Positions 17,554 to 26,463 of a stretch of 64,000 bases of DNA are shown here, piece by piece; positions within the stretch are counted from its first letter, which is position 1, and each line of letters opens with the position of its first letter. The translations under genes and the position numbers were made by a program. This DNA is from Sulfurovum sp. NBC37-1 (lineage in GTDB: Bacteria; Campylobacterota; Campylobacteria; Campylobacterales; Sulfurovaceae), in contig NC_009663.1 in assembly GCF_000010345.1 (NCBI RefSeq), positions 682,001-746,000 on the forward strand, read 5' to 3'. The notes beneath the pieces are model-generated. The model had not been told where the DNA came from, ran no database searches, and saw nothing but the letters and a program-made list of their open reading frames with translations.

Positions 17554-19449
17554 CTATTCCAGCATACGAAGCCAGATTTCCACATCGGCATCACTCGGCA
17601 TCTTCCAGTCAGCTCTCGGGCTGAGGGAGATCGTCCCGACTTTAGGGCCGTCAGGCATGCATGAACGTTTGAATTGCTGAGTGAAGAAACGTTGCAGAAA
17701 GACTTTGAGCCACTTTGTCACTGTTTCTTCATCGTATTCAATATCAAACGCTTTCATCGCAAGAAATCGGATCTTGTCAGGCTTTGCACCATACTTGATG
17801 AAGTGGTACAAAAAGAAGTCATGCAGTTCATAGGGACCGACGATCTCTTCTGTCTCCTGAACGATCACATCATCACTGTGCGGCAGAAGTTCCGGACTGA
17901 TGGGCGTATCGAGAATGTCATCGATGATATCTGCGATGGCTTTATTCGATTTATAGTATTCGATCACATATCTGATAAGTGTTTTCGGGATGCCGGAATT
18001 CAGTGCATACATACTCATATGGTCGCCGTTGTAGGTGCTCCAGCCAAGGGCGATCTCGCTCAGGTCACCGGTACCGATGACAAGTCCGCCTTCCTGGTTC
18101 GCCATGTTCATCAGTATGGAAGTACGTGCTCTTGCCTGTACATTTTCGTAAGTAACACTCAATTCTTCAGGGTTGTGCTCTATGGCGTCAAACTCTTTGA
18201 GGGAAATGTCTGTAATATCTACCTCTTTGAGTGTCACTCCCAATGCTTCACAAAGCTTGACTGCATTGGACTTGGTTCTGCTTGTCGTACCGAAGCCGGG
18301 CATGGTCACGGCAATGATGTTCCTGCTGTCCCATCCCATTATTTCGAAAGCCCTGTATGTCGAGAGCAGGGCAAGGGTCGAGTCAAGTCCGCCCGAGATG
18401 CCCATGAGTGCCTTTTTGATGTGGGCATGCGTCATACGCTTGATCAGGCCGTGTGCCTGGATATGGATGATCTCGTCACATCGGAGCTTTTTGTCTGTAT
18501 ATCGGGAAGGAACGAACGGCGCAGGTGTGATGTCCCGTTGCAGCTCAGACATCATTGGCAAAGATTTTAGTTTGATGAGACGCGTTTTTTTACGTCTGCC
18601 GTCACTGTAGCTTGATTCATTGATACGCAGCCATCGCATACGTTCTAGGTCGATGTCGGCGGTTATCAGTGAACTTTCAAGGCTGAAGCGTTCATTCTGT
18701 GCAAGGGTAGTCCCGTACTCGGAGATGATGGCATGTCCTCCATAGACGGTATCGGTGGTCGACTCACCCACACCTGCAGAGCTGTAAACATAAGCAGCCA
18801 TACATCTTGCACTCTGTGTACGGACCAGCTCTTCACGGTATTCGTGCTTGCCTATGAGTTCATTGCTGGCACTCAGGTTGAAGAGCAGGTTGGCTCCATT
18901 GCTTGCCATATGGTTGCTTGGCGGGGTCACTGCCCAGAGGTCTTCACATATCTCTACGCCGAAAGTCATATTCCGACCGTCGGTAAAGAGCAGGTCTACA
19001 CCGAATGGTACCTCTTTTCCGAGGAGTTCAGTGGCGGTCCGTACAATATCCCGGCCACTGACAAACTGCCGCTTCTCATAGAACTCTTTCTTGTTCGGCA
19101 AGTAGGATTTCGGGATAATGCCCAGTATCTCCCCTCCCTGCAGGACAGCAGCACAGTTGTAGAGCCTGTCTGCCTCAAGCAAAGCGATACCGAGGATCAC
19201 AATGGTATCGAGTTCTTCAATATTATTTAATATATATTGAAGAGATTCATTCTGTGAAGCAAGCAGCGTCTGGTTGAGAAAAAGATCACTGGCAGTGTAT
19301 CCGGTAAGGGTAAGTTCCGGGAATACAACGACACTAACCTCTTTGTCGGCTGCTTCTTTAATGAGTGTGAGTATTTCTTCAGCATTTTTCTGAGGGTTGG
19401 CAACCGTGGTTTTGTTGACTGCTGAGGCAACTCTGTAAAATCCAAACAT
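17554..19449 (-). CDS. nadE: Glutamine-dependent NAD+ synthetase
   Basis: 631 residues. The N-terminal nitrilase-type glutaminase has the Glu-Lys-Cys triad regions VVFPELTLTGY, IPKSYLPNKKEFYE and FGVEICEDLWA. The C-terminal synthetase has the P-loop GISGGLDSTLAL and the GTGDLSEIALGW motif. It makes NAD from nicotinate adenine dinucleotide using ammonia channelled from glutamine. Followed by trhA on the same strand. Confidence 0.96.
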   Translation of the reverse strand: MFGFYRVASAVNKTTVANPQKNAEEILTLIKEAADKEVSVVVFPELTLTGYTASDLFLNQTLLASQNESLQYILNNIEELDTIVILGIALLEADRLYNCAAVLQGGEILGIIPKSYLPNKKEFYEKRQFVSGRDIVRTATELLGKEVPFGVDLLFTDGRNMTFGVEICEDLWAVTPPSNHMASNGANLLFNLSASNELIGKHEYREELVRTQSARCMAAYVYSSAGVGESTTDTVYGGHAIISEYGTTLAQNERFSLESSLITADIDLERMRWLRINESSYSDGRRKKTRLIKLKSLPMMSELQRDITPAPFVPSRYTDKKLRCDEIIHIQAHGLIKRMTHAHIKKALMGISGGLDSTLALLSTYRAFEIMGWDSRNIIAVTMPGFGTTSRTKSNAVKLCEALGVTLKEVDITDISLKEFDAIEHNPEELSVTYENVQARARTSILMNMANQEGGLVIGTGDLSEIALGWSTYNGDHMSMYALNSGIPKTLIRYVIEYYKSNKAIADIIDDILDTPISPELLPHSDDVIVQETEEIVGPYELHDFFLYHFIKYGAKPDKIRFLAMKAFDIEYDEETVTKWLKVFLQRFFTQQFKRSCMPDGPKVGTISLSPRADWKMPSDADVEIWLRMLE

Positions 19450-19461
19450 GCTCTTCCTTGG

Positions 19462-19485
19462 GCGTAGGGTGCGTAATCACGCACC
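19462..19485. repeat. REP-like palindrome, second family
   Basis: GCGTAGGGTGCGT-AATC-ACGCACC forms a short hairpin between the cyclophilin and nadE genes. It matches 51316-51339 at 23 of 24 positions, so it is a dispersed repeat. Confidence 0.65.
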
Positions 19486-19494
19486 TTACAGATA

Positions 19495-20022
19495 TTAATT
19501 TTTCTCTTTATGAATTTCGATTCCTAGAATATCGTCATTCTGTTCGATCTTGTCAAGTACCATGAAACTCTCTGTATCGTCTTCGTCTATTGCACCGAAT
19601 ACCGTATGAACACCGTTCAGGTGGGGGCATGGAGCAAAGCAGAGGAAGAACTGGCTTCCGCCCGTATTGGGACCGGCATGTGCCATGGAAAGAGAACCTC
19701 TTCTGTGCGGGTGGTTGCTGGTATCCGTCTCGCAGTCTATCTGCCAGTCCGGTCCGCCTGTTCCGGCCATTGCGGGGTTACCGGTGGGACCAGAGTGAGG
19801 ACATCCGCCCTGAGCCATGAAACCGGGGATCACTCTGTGGAACTTCAGGTTGTCATAGAATCCTTCATTCGCCAAGTGCGCGAAGTTCGCAACCGTATTG
19901 GGAGCATCGTCCGGGAAAAGTTTGACCCAGATATCTCCTTTGCTTGTCTTGATCTTTGCATATTGGTATGTTTCCATTACATCCTGTGGGATGTCATATC
20001 TTTTTGATTGTTTTCCAAACAT
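19495..20022 (-). CDS. Peptidyl-prolyl cis-trans isomerase, cyclophilin type
   Basis: 175 residues. The cyclophilin core is clear: [15 protein letters not shown] with the catalytic Arg, [11 protein letters not shown] and [12 protein letters not shown]. No signal peptide, so cytoplasmic. The first 16 residues before [10 protein letters not shown] may be an extension; the Met at residue 16 is a possible alternative start. Divergent from pyrF. Confidence 0.93.
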   Translation of the reverse strand: MFGKQSKRYDIPQDVMETYQYAKIKTSKGDIWVKLFPDDAPNTVANFAHLANEGFYDNLKFHRVIPGFMAQGGCPHSGPTGNPAMAGTGGPDWQIDCETDTSNHPHRRGSLSMAHAGPNTGGSQFFLCFAPCPHLNGVHTVFGAIDEDDTESFMVLDKIEQNDDILGIEIHKEKN

Positions 20023-20089
20023 GTTGTTTAGTCCTTAATTAGTTATTTTAGGCTATTATTATACCAATATAATATTAGGGGTCATTACC

Positions 20090-20782
20090 ATGGAACTGTG
20101 TGTAGCACTCGATCTGCCTTCAGCCAAAGAGAATCTTGCACTGGCGGAATCACTCAAAGCGTATAACGTATGGATGAAAGTGGGTTTCAGGGCCTACATA
20201 CGTGACGGTAAACCGTTCATCGAAGCGCTCAAAGCCATCAATCCGGACTTCAGGATATTCCTTGATCTCAAACTCTATGACATACCCAATACCATGGCCG
20301 ATGCGGCTGAAGAGATAGCCAAACTCGGCGTGGATATGTTCAACATCCATGCCAGTGCCGGAGCAGTTGCCATGAAGACGGTGATGGAAAGACTCTCTTC
20401 GTATGAAAAGCGCCCATTGGTCCTTGCGGTGACCGCCCTGACATCGTTCAATGAAGAGAATTTCCGAATGATCTATGAAAAAGGCATCGATGAGAAGGCG
20501 GAACAGTTCGCCAGAATGAGTTTTGAGAACGGTCTGGACGGTGTGGTCTGTTCGACCTTTGAGAGCAGGGCGATTAAAAATGCCACCAGTGACGACTTTT
20601 TAACGCTCTGTCCGGGTATCAGACCTTTTGGAGAAGATGCGGGGGACCAGCAGCGTGTCGCGACACTGGAACTCGCAAATGAAGAAAGGGTGGATTTCCC
20701 TGTCGTGGGAAGGCCCATCTACAAAGACAGCGACCCCAAAGGAAAAGTGGAAGAGATACTGAAGCTGATCTCTACTTTTTAG
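20090..20782 (+). CDS. pyrF: Orotidine 5'-phosphate decarboxylase
   Basis: 230 residues. Last step of UMP synthesis. [10 protein letters not shown], the catalytic [10 protein letters not shown] (Asp-Lys-x-x-Asp) and the closing [14 protein letters not shown] phosphate-binding segment are present. Its 3' end overlaps a small convergent membrane-protein gene by 11 bp. Confidence 0.96.
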   Translation: MELCVALDLPSAKENLALAESLKAYNVWMKVGFRAYIRDGKPFIEALKAINPDFRIFLDLKLYDIPNTMADAAEEIAKLGVDMFNIHASAGAVAMKTVMERLSSYEKRPLVLAVTALTSFNEENFRMIYEKGIDEKAEQFARMSFENGLDGVVCSTFESRAIKNATSDDFLTLCPGIRPFGEDAGDQQRVATLELANEERVDFPVVGRPIYKDSDPKGKVEEILKLISTF

Positions 20783-20915
20783 TTTCGCTGCTTTGCTTCT
20801 TTTTAACCTTTGAGGGGTCTGCCATCTCTGTGGCGTTTTTCATTCCCTGAACCATAAAGTATGCCCCAATGGCAAACATGGCCAGAACGATAAGCGGTGC
20901 TATTTTTTGGAACAT
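20772..20915 (-). CDS. 47-residue single-pass membrane protein
   Basis: Reads [20 protein letters not shown], then MVQGMKN and a polar Lys-rich tail. One membrane helix (about residues 5-24) followed by a cytosolic-type basic end. An AGGA ribosome site precedes the ATG by 7 nt (CAGGATGTCAAATG). Overlaps pyrF convergently. No family is recognised, but the helix, tail and ribosome site favour a real gene. Confidence 0.55.
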   Translation of the reverse strand: MFQKIAPLIVLAMFAIGAYFMVQGMKNATEMADPSKVKKKQSSETKK

Positions 20916-21017
20916 TTGACATCCTGAATTAATTTTTAAAATCATACTATAAAATAGCCGTTTTTAAGCTTGAGTTTAAGGCAAGTAGATTATAATCCCA
21001 TCACAAAAACTACTACT

Positions 21018-21108
21018 GGACAGTTGGGTGAGTTGGCTGAAACCACATCCCTGCTAAGGATGCGTACTCGTAAGGGTACCGAGGGTTCGAATCCCTCACT
21101 GTCCGCCA
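21018..21108 (+). tRNA. tRNA-Ser (anticodon GCU)
   Basis: The acceptor stem pairs GGACAGT (21018-21024) with ACTGTCC (21098-21104), followed by discriminator G and an encoded CCA. The anticodon loop CTGCTAA gives GCU. A long variable arm (CGTACTCGTAAGGGTACC region) and T-loop GGTTCGAATCC are present, as expected of class II tRNA-Ser. Confidence 0.97.
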
Positions 21109-21258
21109 TCAAAACACAAACCCCACAAACATCGATAATACAGGGCTTACGGCTACTGAAAACCAACTATCTGGACACAGCTATGATACTTTTGTTAAAA
21201 AGTATGATATACCTACTTTCTACATTTCTCCGATTATACAAAGTAAATAAAACTTATT
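21109..21258. other. tRNA-to-IS intergenic region, no gene seen
   Basis: Between tRNA-Ser and the IS5-type element. Fragmentary reading such as SYDTFVKKYDIPTFYISP can be made but has no start or ribosome site. tRNA-Ser 3' ends are common integration sites, but I see no integrase or direct repeat of the tRNA end here. Confidence 0.5.
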
Positions 21259-22530
21259 GAACCCTCTGAAAAACCCAAAGAATTCCTTCAATTTCAAATA
21301 TTATAGTACTTAAAAAATAAGGTCTCTTATTTTTAGCTAGTTTTCTTTGAAATATCCTCTTCTTTTTGATTTATTTTGGCTTTTTATGCCTATTTTTGAC
21401 ACTTTTTGCACCATTTTCCATACTTATCCATAGGCTTCCATCAGTTTGGGTACTCTACGTAGGTTTGTACACGCGGCAATAAGATGAAAATGTTCCTGGT
21501 TTTTCTCCAAGCCTAAATACCTACAGGCTTTGAAATTCATATGGTGTTTCATAAATGCAAAGGACAATTCTACCAAACCTCTTAGTTTTGCAAAACGTTT
21601 ATTGTTTCTTTGTTGTTTGGCTCTAAGTTTGGATTGTCCTCGCACTCTTCTTTCTACAATACCGTTAAAGATACCTTGTTGTCTAAGTTTTCTTTTGTGC
21701 TCTTGCGACATATAGCCACTGCACCCCAAGGGCACTTCTTTCAGGACGTCTGCAAATACCGCTTTGGTTTCATTTTCAGTCAGTGTATCAAACTGTGTAC
21801 GGTCATGGGTTGAAGCAGTGGTAGCTATGACTTTTTTGATCACACCGTTTGTATCTGTTGCGATATGCATTTTGTGTCCATGATGCTTCTGTCCTCTTTT
21901 GGAAGTATAGGTTGCTTCTTTACCGCAAGCAACATTTGACACTACGTTGCCCTGATCATCTTTTTTTCTTTTTGGTTCCGGACTATGGATCAGGGTAGCG
22001 TCCACCAGTGTGCCTTCATTCACTATGAGATTCTTCTGTATCATCATCTCTTTGACTTCATCAAAAATACGTGAAAGCAGCTTTTTCTCTATCAGTTTCC
22101 GTTTAAATTTGCAGATGATTGTCTCATCAAGTATCGTGTCTTCTTCTGTGATATCGAGGAACTTTCTAAAAGAGATCCTGTCGTGTATCAGTTCTTCTGT
22201 CATCGGATCACTGAGACTGTACCAGCTCTGCAGGAACAGTGCTCCCAGAAGTATTTTTGCCGATGTCTGCGGTCTTCCGCCTTTTTTACCTATCTCTGGC
22301 CTATAGACACCCTCTTCGATGAGAATGGATACAAGCGTGTCAAACGGAATGATTTCTTTCATCTCACCTAGAAATTTCATACTCTTTTTACCGCCCTGAT
22401 ACTGCATCTCATGGTCGAAGAAGCTTAGTTGCATAGAACATTCCTTCGATTGACATTTGTTTCTCTTGATAGGTCTATTTTAGCTAAATTTCGATGTTAG
22501 GTGGATTATCTGAGGTTAATCAGAGGGTTC
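21259..22530 (-). mobile_element. IS5-family insertion sequence
   Basis: 1272 bp bounded by inverted repeats: GAACCCTCTGA at 21259-21269 and TCAGAGGGTTC at 22520-22530, with partial pairing for about seven more bases. TATT occurs directly outside both ends (21255-21258 and 22531-22534), a likely 4-bp target duplication as expected for the IS5 group. One transposase gene fills most of it. Its right end abuts the remnant of a CAP-domain gene. Confidence 0.9.
21424..22434 (-). CDS. IS5-family transposase
   Basis: 336 residues of a DDE transposase. DUF772-type N-terminus (LLGALFLQSWYSLSDPMTEE), then GTLVDATLIHSPEP with the first Asp, GHKMHIATDTNG, and the C-terminal RGLVELSFAFMKHHMNFKAC with the Glu. 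The second-Asp region reads FAD followed by VLKEVPLGC and then SGYMSQEHK; the nine residues between FAD and SGY look like an insertion relative to the usual FAD-x-GY, which could impair activity. Otherwise complete. Confidence 0.92.
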   Translation of the reverse strand: MQLSFFDHEMQYQGGKKSMKFLGEMKEIIPFDTLVSILIEEGVYRPEIGKKGGRPQTSAKILLGALFLQSWYSLSDPMTEELIHDRISFRKFLDITEEDTILDETIICKFKRKLIEKKLLSRIFDEVKEMMIQKNLIVNEGTLVDATLIHSPEPKRKKDDQGNVVSNVACGKEATYTSKRGQKHHGHKMHIATDTNGVIKKVIATTASTHDRTQFDTLTENETKAVFADVLKEVPLGCSGYMSQEHKRKLRQQGIFNGIVERRVRGQSKLRAKQQRNNKRFAKLRGLVELSFAFMKHHMNFKACRYLGLEKNQEHFHLIAACTNLRRVPKLMEAYG

Positions 22531-22554
22531 TATTTATTTGATCGTGTACCGGAG

Positions 22555-22883
22555 TAGGACGGATATGAATACTGGGTAGAAGAAATTGAAAATGGCAGAG
22601 TGGATGGGGGTATGGGGAGAACCTGTTTAGCTCTTCAAATACAGCTACCTATGTTGATGCAATCAATGCCTGGTACTCGGAAAAACATGATTATAATTAT
22701 GAAAACAACAGTTGTTGCACTCCAGGTGCACAATGTGGTCATTACATACAGTTGATTTGGAAAGATACACAGGAATTTGAATGTGGAAAAGCAATTTATC
22801 AGACAGGGAAATATACAGGGTGGACTGTGATCGTTTGTCAATATGACCCTCCTGGAAACTATATAGGACAGAAGCCCCATTAA
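22555..22883 (+). pseudogene. CAP (SCP/PR1-like) domain protein, C-terminal remnant
   Basis: Reading from about 22616: GENLFSSSNTATYVDAINAW, then CGHYIQLIWKDT and VCQYDPPGNYIGQKPH before the stop at 22881. GHYxQxxW and the CxYxPPGN motif define the CAP fold. Upstream, YWVEEIENGRVDGG is in another frame, so a frameshift lies near 22610. The N-terminal half is missing. The IS5 element abuts the upstream side, but I cannot recover the missing half on its far side. Confidence 0.7.
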
Positions 22884-22941
22884 AAGACTTTGTCATCTGT
22901 TTATGATTTTATTGGAATACAAAATTTTAGAGTAATAAAAA

Positions 22942-23469
22942 TTATGTTACCTTATCGCTGAATTTCTCTATCAGTTTTACGATCTTCGGCGGGATGACCG
23001 CATTGCAGTAACCCTGCATGGGGTTCTGTCTATAGTAGTCCTGGTGGTAGTCTTCTGCGGGGTAATAGTTCCTTAATGGTTCAAGGGTGGTGACGATGGG
23101 GTCGTTGTAATCAGCCTGGGCACGTTCTATCGCACGTTTTGCCGCTTTGAGCGTTCCCTCATCTTCATAACAAATGCAGGAACGGTACTGGGTTCCCTCA
23201 TCGGCACCCTGACGGTTGAGTGTGGTCGGGTTGTGTGTTGCAAAGAAGACATCGAAGAGGGTGTCGAGGTCGATGATCTCATCATCGTAGGTGATCCTGA
23301 TGACTTCCGCATAGCCTGTGTCGCCTCCGCATATCATGCGGTAGTCCGGATTGGGCACGTCACCGTTGGCATAGCCGCTCTCCACATCACTGACCCCTCT
23401 GAGCAGTTCAAATACCGCTTCGGTACACCAGAAACATCCGCCGCCTACTATGAGTTCTTTTTGTGCCAT
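22942..23469 (-). CDS. msrA: Peptide methionine sulfoxide reductase A
   Basis: 175 residues from MAQKELIVGG. The catalytic motif GGGCFWCTEA, then GYANGDVPNPDYRMICGGDTGYAEVI and the C-terminal YHQDYYRQNPMQGYC with a resolving Cys. Repairs methionine-S-sulfoxide in proteins. An earlier Met eight codons upstream is possible but has a poorer ribosome site. No signal peptide. A long palindrome lies 28 bp upstream of the start. Confidence 0.95.
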   Translation of the reverse strand: MAQKELIVGGGCFWCTEAVFELLRGVSDVESGYANGDVPNPDYRMICGGDTGYAEVIRITYDDEIIDLDTLFDVFFATHNPTTLNRQGADEGTQYRSCICYEDEGTLKAAKRAIERAQADYNDPIVTTLEPLRNYYPAEDYHQDYYRQNPMQGYCNAVIPPKIVKLIEKFSDKVT

Positions 23470-23497
23470 AATTGATTCCTTTAGTTGTTGCAAAATC

Positions 23498-23572
23498 CGG
23501 AAGTGGAGACTTCTGTCCCACGTATACTATTGTGTATACGAACCAAAGGTGGGACTGAAGTCTCCACTTCCG
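23498..23572. repeat. 75-bp long inverted repeat upstream of msrA
   Basis: Two 24-base arms (23498-23521 and 23549-23572) match as inverted repeats with one mismatch; they begin CGGAAGTGGAGACTTC and end CCACTTCCG. A second small palindrome (GTATACTATTGTGTATAC) fills the loop. It looks like a REP/BIME-type mobile palindrome and could form a strong cruciform between msrA and trxC. Confidence 0.7.
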
Positions 23573-23676
23573 TGTATAAATATAGAAAATGCAACTTTTG
23601 ATTCATTGTTTGGTTCTCTTGTATGTTATAATATCCAACAAAATAAAAACTATCATAAATTACTGGAGGTTTTACA

Positions 23677-24105
23677 ATGAATATAAATGTAGTATGTCCA
23701 CATTGTCTCAAAGTAAACAGAATACCCAAGAAAGATCACTATACCAAAGCTAACTGCGGATCGTGTAAAAAATCGCTGCTGGACAGCAAGCCGGTTCCGG
23801 TCGATGCAAACAAACTGGGGATCTTCCTTGCCAATTCCGATATTCCTGTAGTAGTTGATTTCTGGGCACCGTGGTGTGGACCCTGTAGGCAGATGGCTCC
23901 GGCGTTTGAAGAAGCTGCACTGGCTATGCCGCTGCAGGCGCAGTTCCTGAAAGTCAACACAGAAGAGCAGCAGGCTCTGGGTGCACAGTACGGTATACGA
24001 AGCATTCCGACGCTGATCGTATTTAAGAATGGTACACAGGTTGATCAGGTCAGCGGTGCACTGAGTGCGGGAAGACTGCAAAGCTGGGTGAAACAGTTTG
24101 TCTAA
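23677..24105 (+). CDS. trxC: Thioredoxin 2
   Basis: 142 residues. An N-terminal zinc-ribbon CPHC...CGSC (TrxC type) precedes a thioredoxin domain with WAPWCGPCRQM and cis-Pro in RSIPTLIVFKNG. Cytosolic, zinc-bound, linked to oxidative stress in known members. The stop overlaps the TTG start of the response-regulator gene, so redox and signalling genes are cotranscribed. Confidence 0.95.
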   Translation: MNINVVCPHCLKVNRIPKKDHYTKANCGSCKKSLLDSKPVPVDANKLGIFLANSDIPVVVDFWAPWCGPCRQMAPAFEEAALAMPLQAQFLKVNTEEQQALGAQYGIRSIPTLIVFKNGTQVDQVSGALSAGRLQSWVKQFV

Positions 24106-24769
24106 GATCCTGCTCCTTGAAGATGACGCGAATCTCAACGAGACTGTCACTGAGTTCCTGGAAGAGGAGGGGCATGAAGTCGTCTCTGTCTATGACGGAT
24201 ATGAAGCACAGGAAAAGCTCTATGAGAGCAAGTACGATCTTCTGCTTTTTGATATCAATGTTCCGGGTATCGATGGCCTGGAACTGCTCAAAGAGAGCAG
24301 GAAAGAGGGAGTGGTAGCACCGGCTATTTTTATCACTTCCATGGATTCGGTTGATGATCTGGAAAGAGGGTTTAAAAGCGGGTGTGATGACTACATCCGT
24401 AAACCCTTTGCACTCAAGGAATTGAAGATCCGTGTCGAGACCCTGCTCAAACGCAGCTTCTTCCATGAATCCAAAGAGCTGATAGCCATCGATGAGAATA
24501 TCTCATACGACAGTAAGAATGGAGAGCTGATCATCGACGGGGAGAGTGTCTCTTTGGGTAACAAGGAGTCCCGTCTTCTCAAGCTCTTTGTCAAAAAAGA
24601 GGGAGAAGTCCTGGCGCATGAACGTATTTATGAACATCTCTGGGATTATGATGAAGAGCCAAGCGATACGGCACTTCGTACCTATATAAAGAATCTTCGC
24701 AAGATCATCGGCAAGGACAGAATTGTTAGTATCAAGAAACAGGGATACAAATTCACTGCTAAAAAGTGA
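24098..24769 (+). CDS. OmpR-family response regulator
   Basis: 223 residues. Receiver domain with acidic pocket LLLEDD, phosphoacceptor D52 in LLLFDINVPGIDG, and YIRKPFA Lys; C-terminal winged-helix DNA-binding domain (NKESRLLKLFVKKEG; SDTALRTYIKNLRKIIG). Start is TTG overlapping trxC by 8 nt. Partner kinase follows directly. Confidence 0.93.
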   Translation: MSKILLLEDDANLNETVTEFLEEEGHEVVSVYDGYEAQEKLYESKYDLLLFDINVPGIDGLELLKESRKEGVVAPAIFITSMDSVDDLERGFKSGCDDYIRKPFALKELKIRVETLLKRSFFHESKELIAIDENISYDSKNGELIIDGESVSLGNKESRLLKLFVKKEGEVLAHERIYEHLWDYDEEPSDTALRTYIKNLRKIIGKDRIVSIKKQGYKFTAKK

Positions 24770-25910
24770 GAAGAAATCCCTTTTAAGATTTTTGGCGCTC
24801 TATACGGCCCTGGTGATCCTGCTGATCACTCTGCTGTCTATCTTTTATTACCAAAGCCAGGAGAAGCTGATGTTCTCCAATCAAAGGGCTGAACTTTCGA
24901 AGTATGCCTACATACAAACCAGACGTCTCAAAGTCCTGCACTACTTTTTCCCTGAACGTACCACATACCCCAGAGACCCTCGCTTCAAATCGGCCATCTA
25001 TGACATCGAATATAAAAAGATATTTTCCCTGCTTGAGGATGAAAATATCCATTTTGATGAAGAGATTTATGTCACTAACAAATATATCCATTTTGTCAAA
25101 CTTCTCGATATCTATTATCTTGGGACCAAATACCTTATCATCGAAGTACCTGAAGATACACTATGGAAACATGAGGCTTGGAAACAGATCGCCATGGGCG
25201 GGGTATTGGCCTTCATACTTTTTATGATCTTCGGGCTTATTTTGGCAAGACTCTTTTTGAAACCGATGCGTGATTCTATCATGCTTCTGGATCGTTTCAT
25301 CAAAGATACAACCCATGAACTCAATACACCGCTCTCGACCATTCTGACCAATGTAGAAATGATGGATACTGATGTGATGGTGGAGAAGAACAAAAAAAAG
25401 CTTAACCGTATCAATATTGCAGCCAAGACCGTTTCACAACTCTATAAAGACCTGACCTACCTGACTCTTAAACAGGAACAGAAGGATCATAGAGAAGAGA
25501 TAGAACTTCAGGGGCTGATACATGACCGGATAGAATATTTTACGGCATTGGCGAACACCAAGCAGTTGCATTTTGAACTCGATATGGAAAATGTGATCAT
25601 TCATGCTGACAAACAGAAGATCACCCGTGTGATCGACAACCTCTTATCCAATGCGATCAAATACAATAAAAGAGGTGGCAGCATCGGTATTAAACTGCGT
25701 ATAGGCATGATAGAGATCAGTGATACCGGAGTCGGTATAGATGAAGAGAAAATCCCCTTCATCTTCGACCGCTATATGCGTTTTAACCAGAGTGAAGGTG
25801 GATTTGGTGTCGGGTTGAGTATTGTCAAAAAGATATTGGATGAGTATAATATAAAAATAGAGGTCTATTCCAAACTGAACAAAGGAACAAGAATGGTATT
25901 AAAGTGGTGA
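24723..25910 (+). CDS. Membrane sensor histidine kinase
   Basis: Up to 395 residues. Two membrane helices (about residues 20-42 and 155-180) frame a periplasmic sensor of about 110 residues. The H-box is FIKDTTHELNTPLSTI, the N-box DNLLSNAIKYNK, with G boxes ISDTGVGID and GFGVGLSIV. The start is uncertain: TTG 24723 overlaps the regulator gene by 47 nt and there is no ATG before the first membrane helix. Signal unknown; the trxC and MsrA neighbourhood hints at redox. Confidence 0.9.
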   Translation: MLVSRNRDTNSLLKSEKKSLLRFLALYTALVILLITLLSIFYYQSQEKLMFSNQRAELSKYAYIQTRRLKVLHYFFPERTTYPRDPRFKSAIYDIEYKKIFSLLEDENIHFDEEIYVTNKYIHFVKLLDIYYLGTKYLIIEVPEDTLWKHEAWKQIAMGGVLAFILFMIFGLILARLFLKPMRDSIMLLDRFIKDTTHELNTPLSTILTNVEMMDTDVMVEKNKKKLNRINIAAKTVSQLYKDLTYLTLKQEQKDHREEIELQGLIHDRIEYFTALANTKQLHFELDMENVIIHADKQKITRVIDNLLSNAIKYNKRGGSIGIKLRIGMIEISDTGVGIDEEKIPFIFDRYMRFNQSEGGFGVGLSIVKKILDEYNIKIEVYSKLNKGTRMVLKW

Positions 25911-25920
25911 GAACCGTAAG

Positions 25921-26038
25921 AAAATGTGAACTGCTTCACATTTTCAGGTTCGAAACTGTGAAAGCCGTTAAATGAACGAGAAGAGTTTCTCGTTCATAGG
26001 CTTGGAACCGAAGGCGTTGTCTTACAAAGACCGCCGTA
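25921..26038 (+). ncRNA. Candidate structured leader RNA upstream of cytochrome gene
   Basis: Three predicted helices in about 120 nt. First, AAAATGTGAA/TTCACATTTT with loop CTGC (25921-25944). Second, a long arm: GGTTC/GAACC, AAGCC/GGCTT and ATGAACGAGAA/TTCTCGTTCAT nested from 25948 to 26008. Third, GGCG/CGCC with inner GTCTT/AAGAC at 26013-26035. It lies between the kinase stop and the ATG at 26072. May be a cis-regulatory leader, small RNA or a mobile palindromic element. Confidence 0.4.
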
Positions 26039-26071
26039 GGAAAGTCAAAGTAAAACAAAATAAATAGGAGA

Positions 26072-26413
26072 ATGAGATTGATACAAAAATTACTGTTTAT
26101 TGTCGTGCTGTTTACAGCCATACTCTCAGCCCAGAACGTCTATGAACGCAACTGTATCCCATGCCATAAAGACCTGCCGACCTCATTGCAGCAGATGTTC
26201 AAGGAGTACCTGTTGGTCTACAGTGGAGAGCAGAATGTCAAAGCGGGCATCAAGCATTACCTGAAATACCCCAACAAAAGTATCTCTGTGATGTCGGAAC
26301 TCTTTATAGATAATTTCGGTATTAAAAAGAAAACGACGCTTTCACCCGAAGAGCTGGATGAAGCTATCAATATCTACTGGGAAAAATTTAAGGTTTTTAA
26401 TAAGTTGAAGTAG
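26072..26413 (+). CDS. Small c-type cytochrome-like protein
   Basis: 113 residues; signal peptide MRLIQKLLFIVVLFTAILSA, then one haem-binding motif CIPCH near residue 28. The rest is helical, ending KFKVFNKLK, without an obvious Met ligand outside MSELF. Strong ribosome site AGGAG 4 nt before ATG. First of a run of four small exported proteins to 27693. Confidence 0.8.
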   Translation: MRLIQKLLFIVVLFTAILSAQNVYERNCIPCHKDLPTSLQQMFKEYLLVYSGEQNVKAGIKHYLKYPNKSISVMSELFIDNFGIKKKTTLSPEELDEAINIYWEKFKVFNKLK

Positions 26414-26463
26414 ATACAATATTTTTATATTATATTAATTTATATGAGAATAAGGAGTATAAA

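Noticed and set aside
20970-21260. A 96-codon open frame across the tRNA-Ser gene
   Set aside because: It runs straight through the tRNA and lacks a ribosome site and family resemblance.
25921-26038. A known riboswitch class in the structured leader
   Set aside because: No recognised conserved core (cobalamin, FMN, TPP, SAM, glycine) could be matched; only helices are evident.
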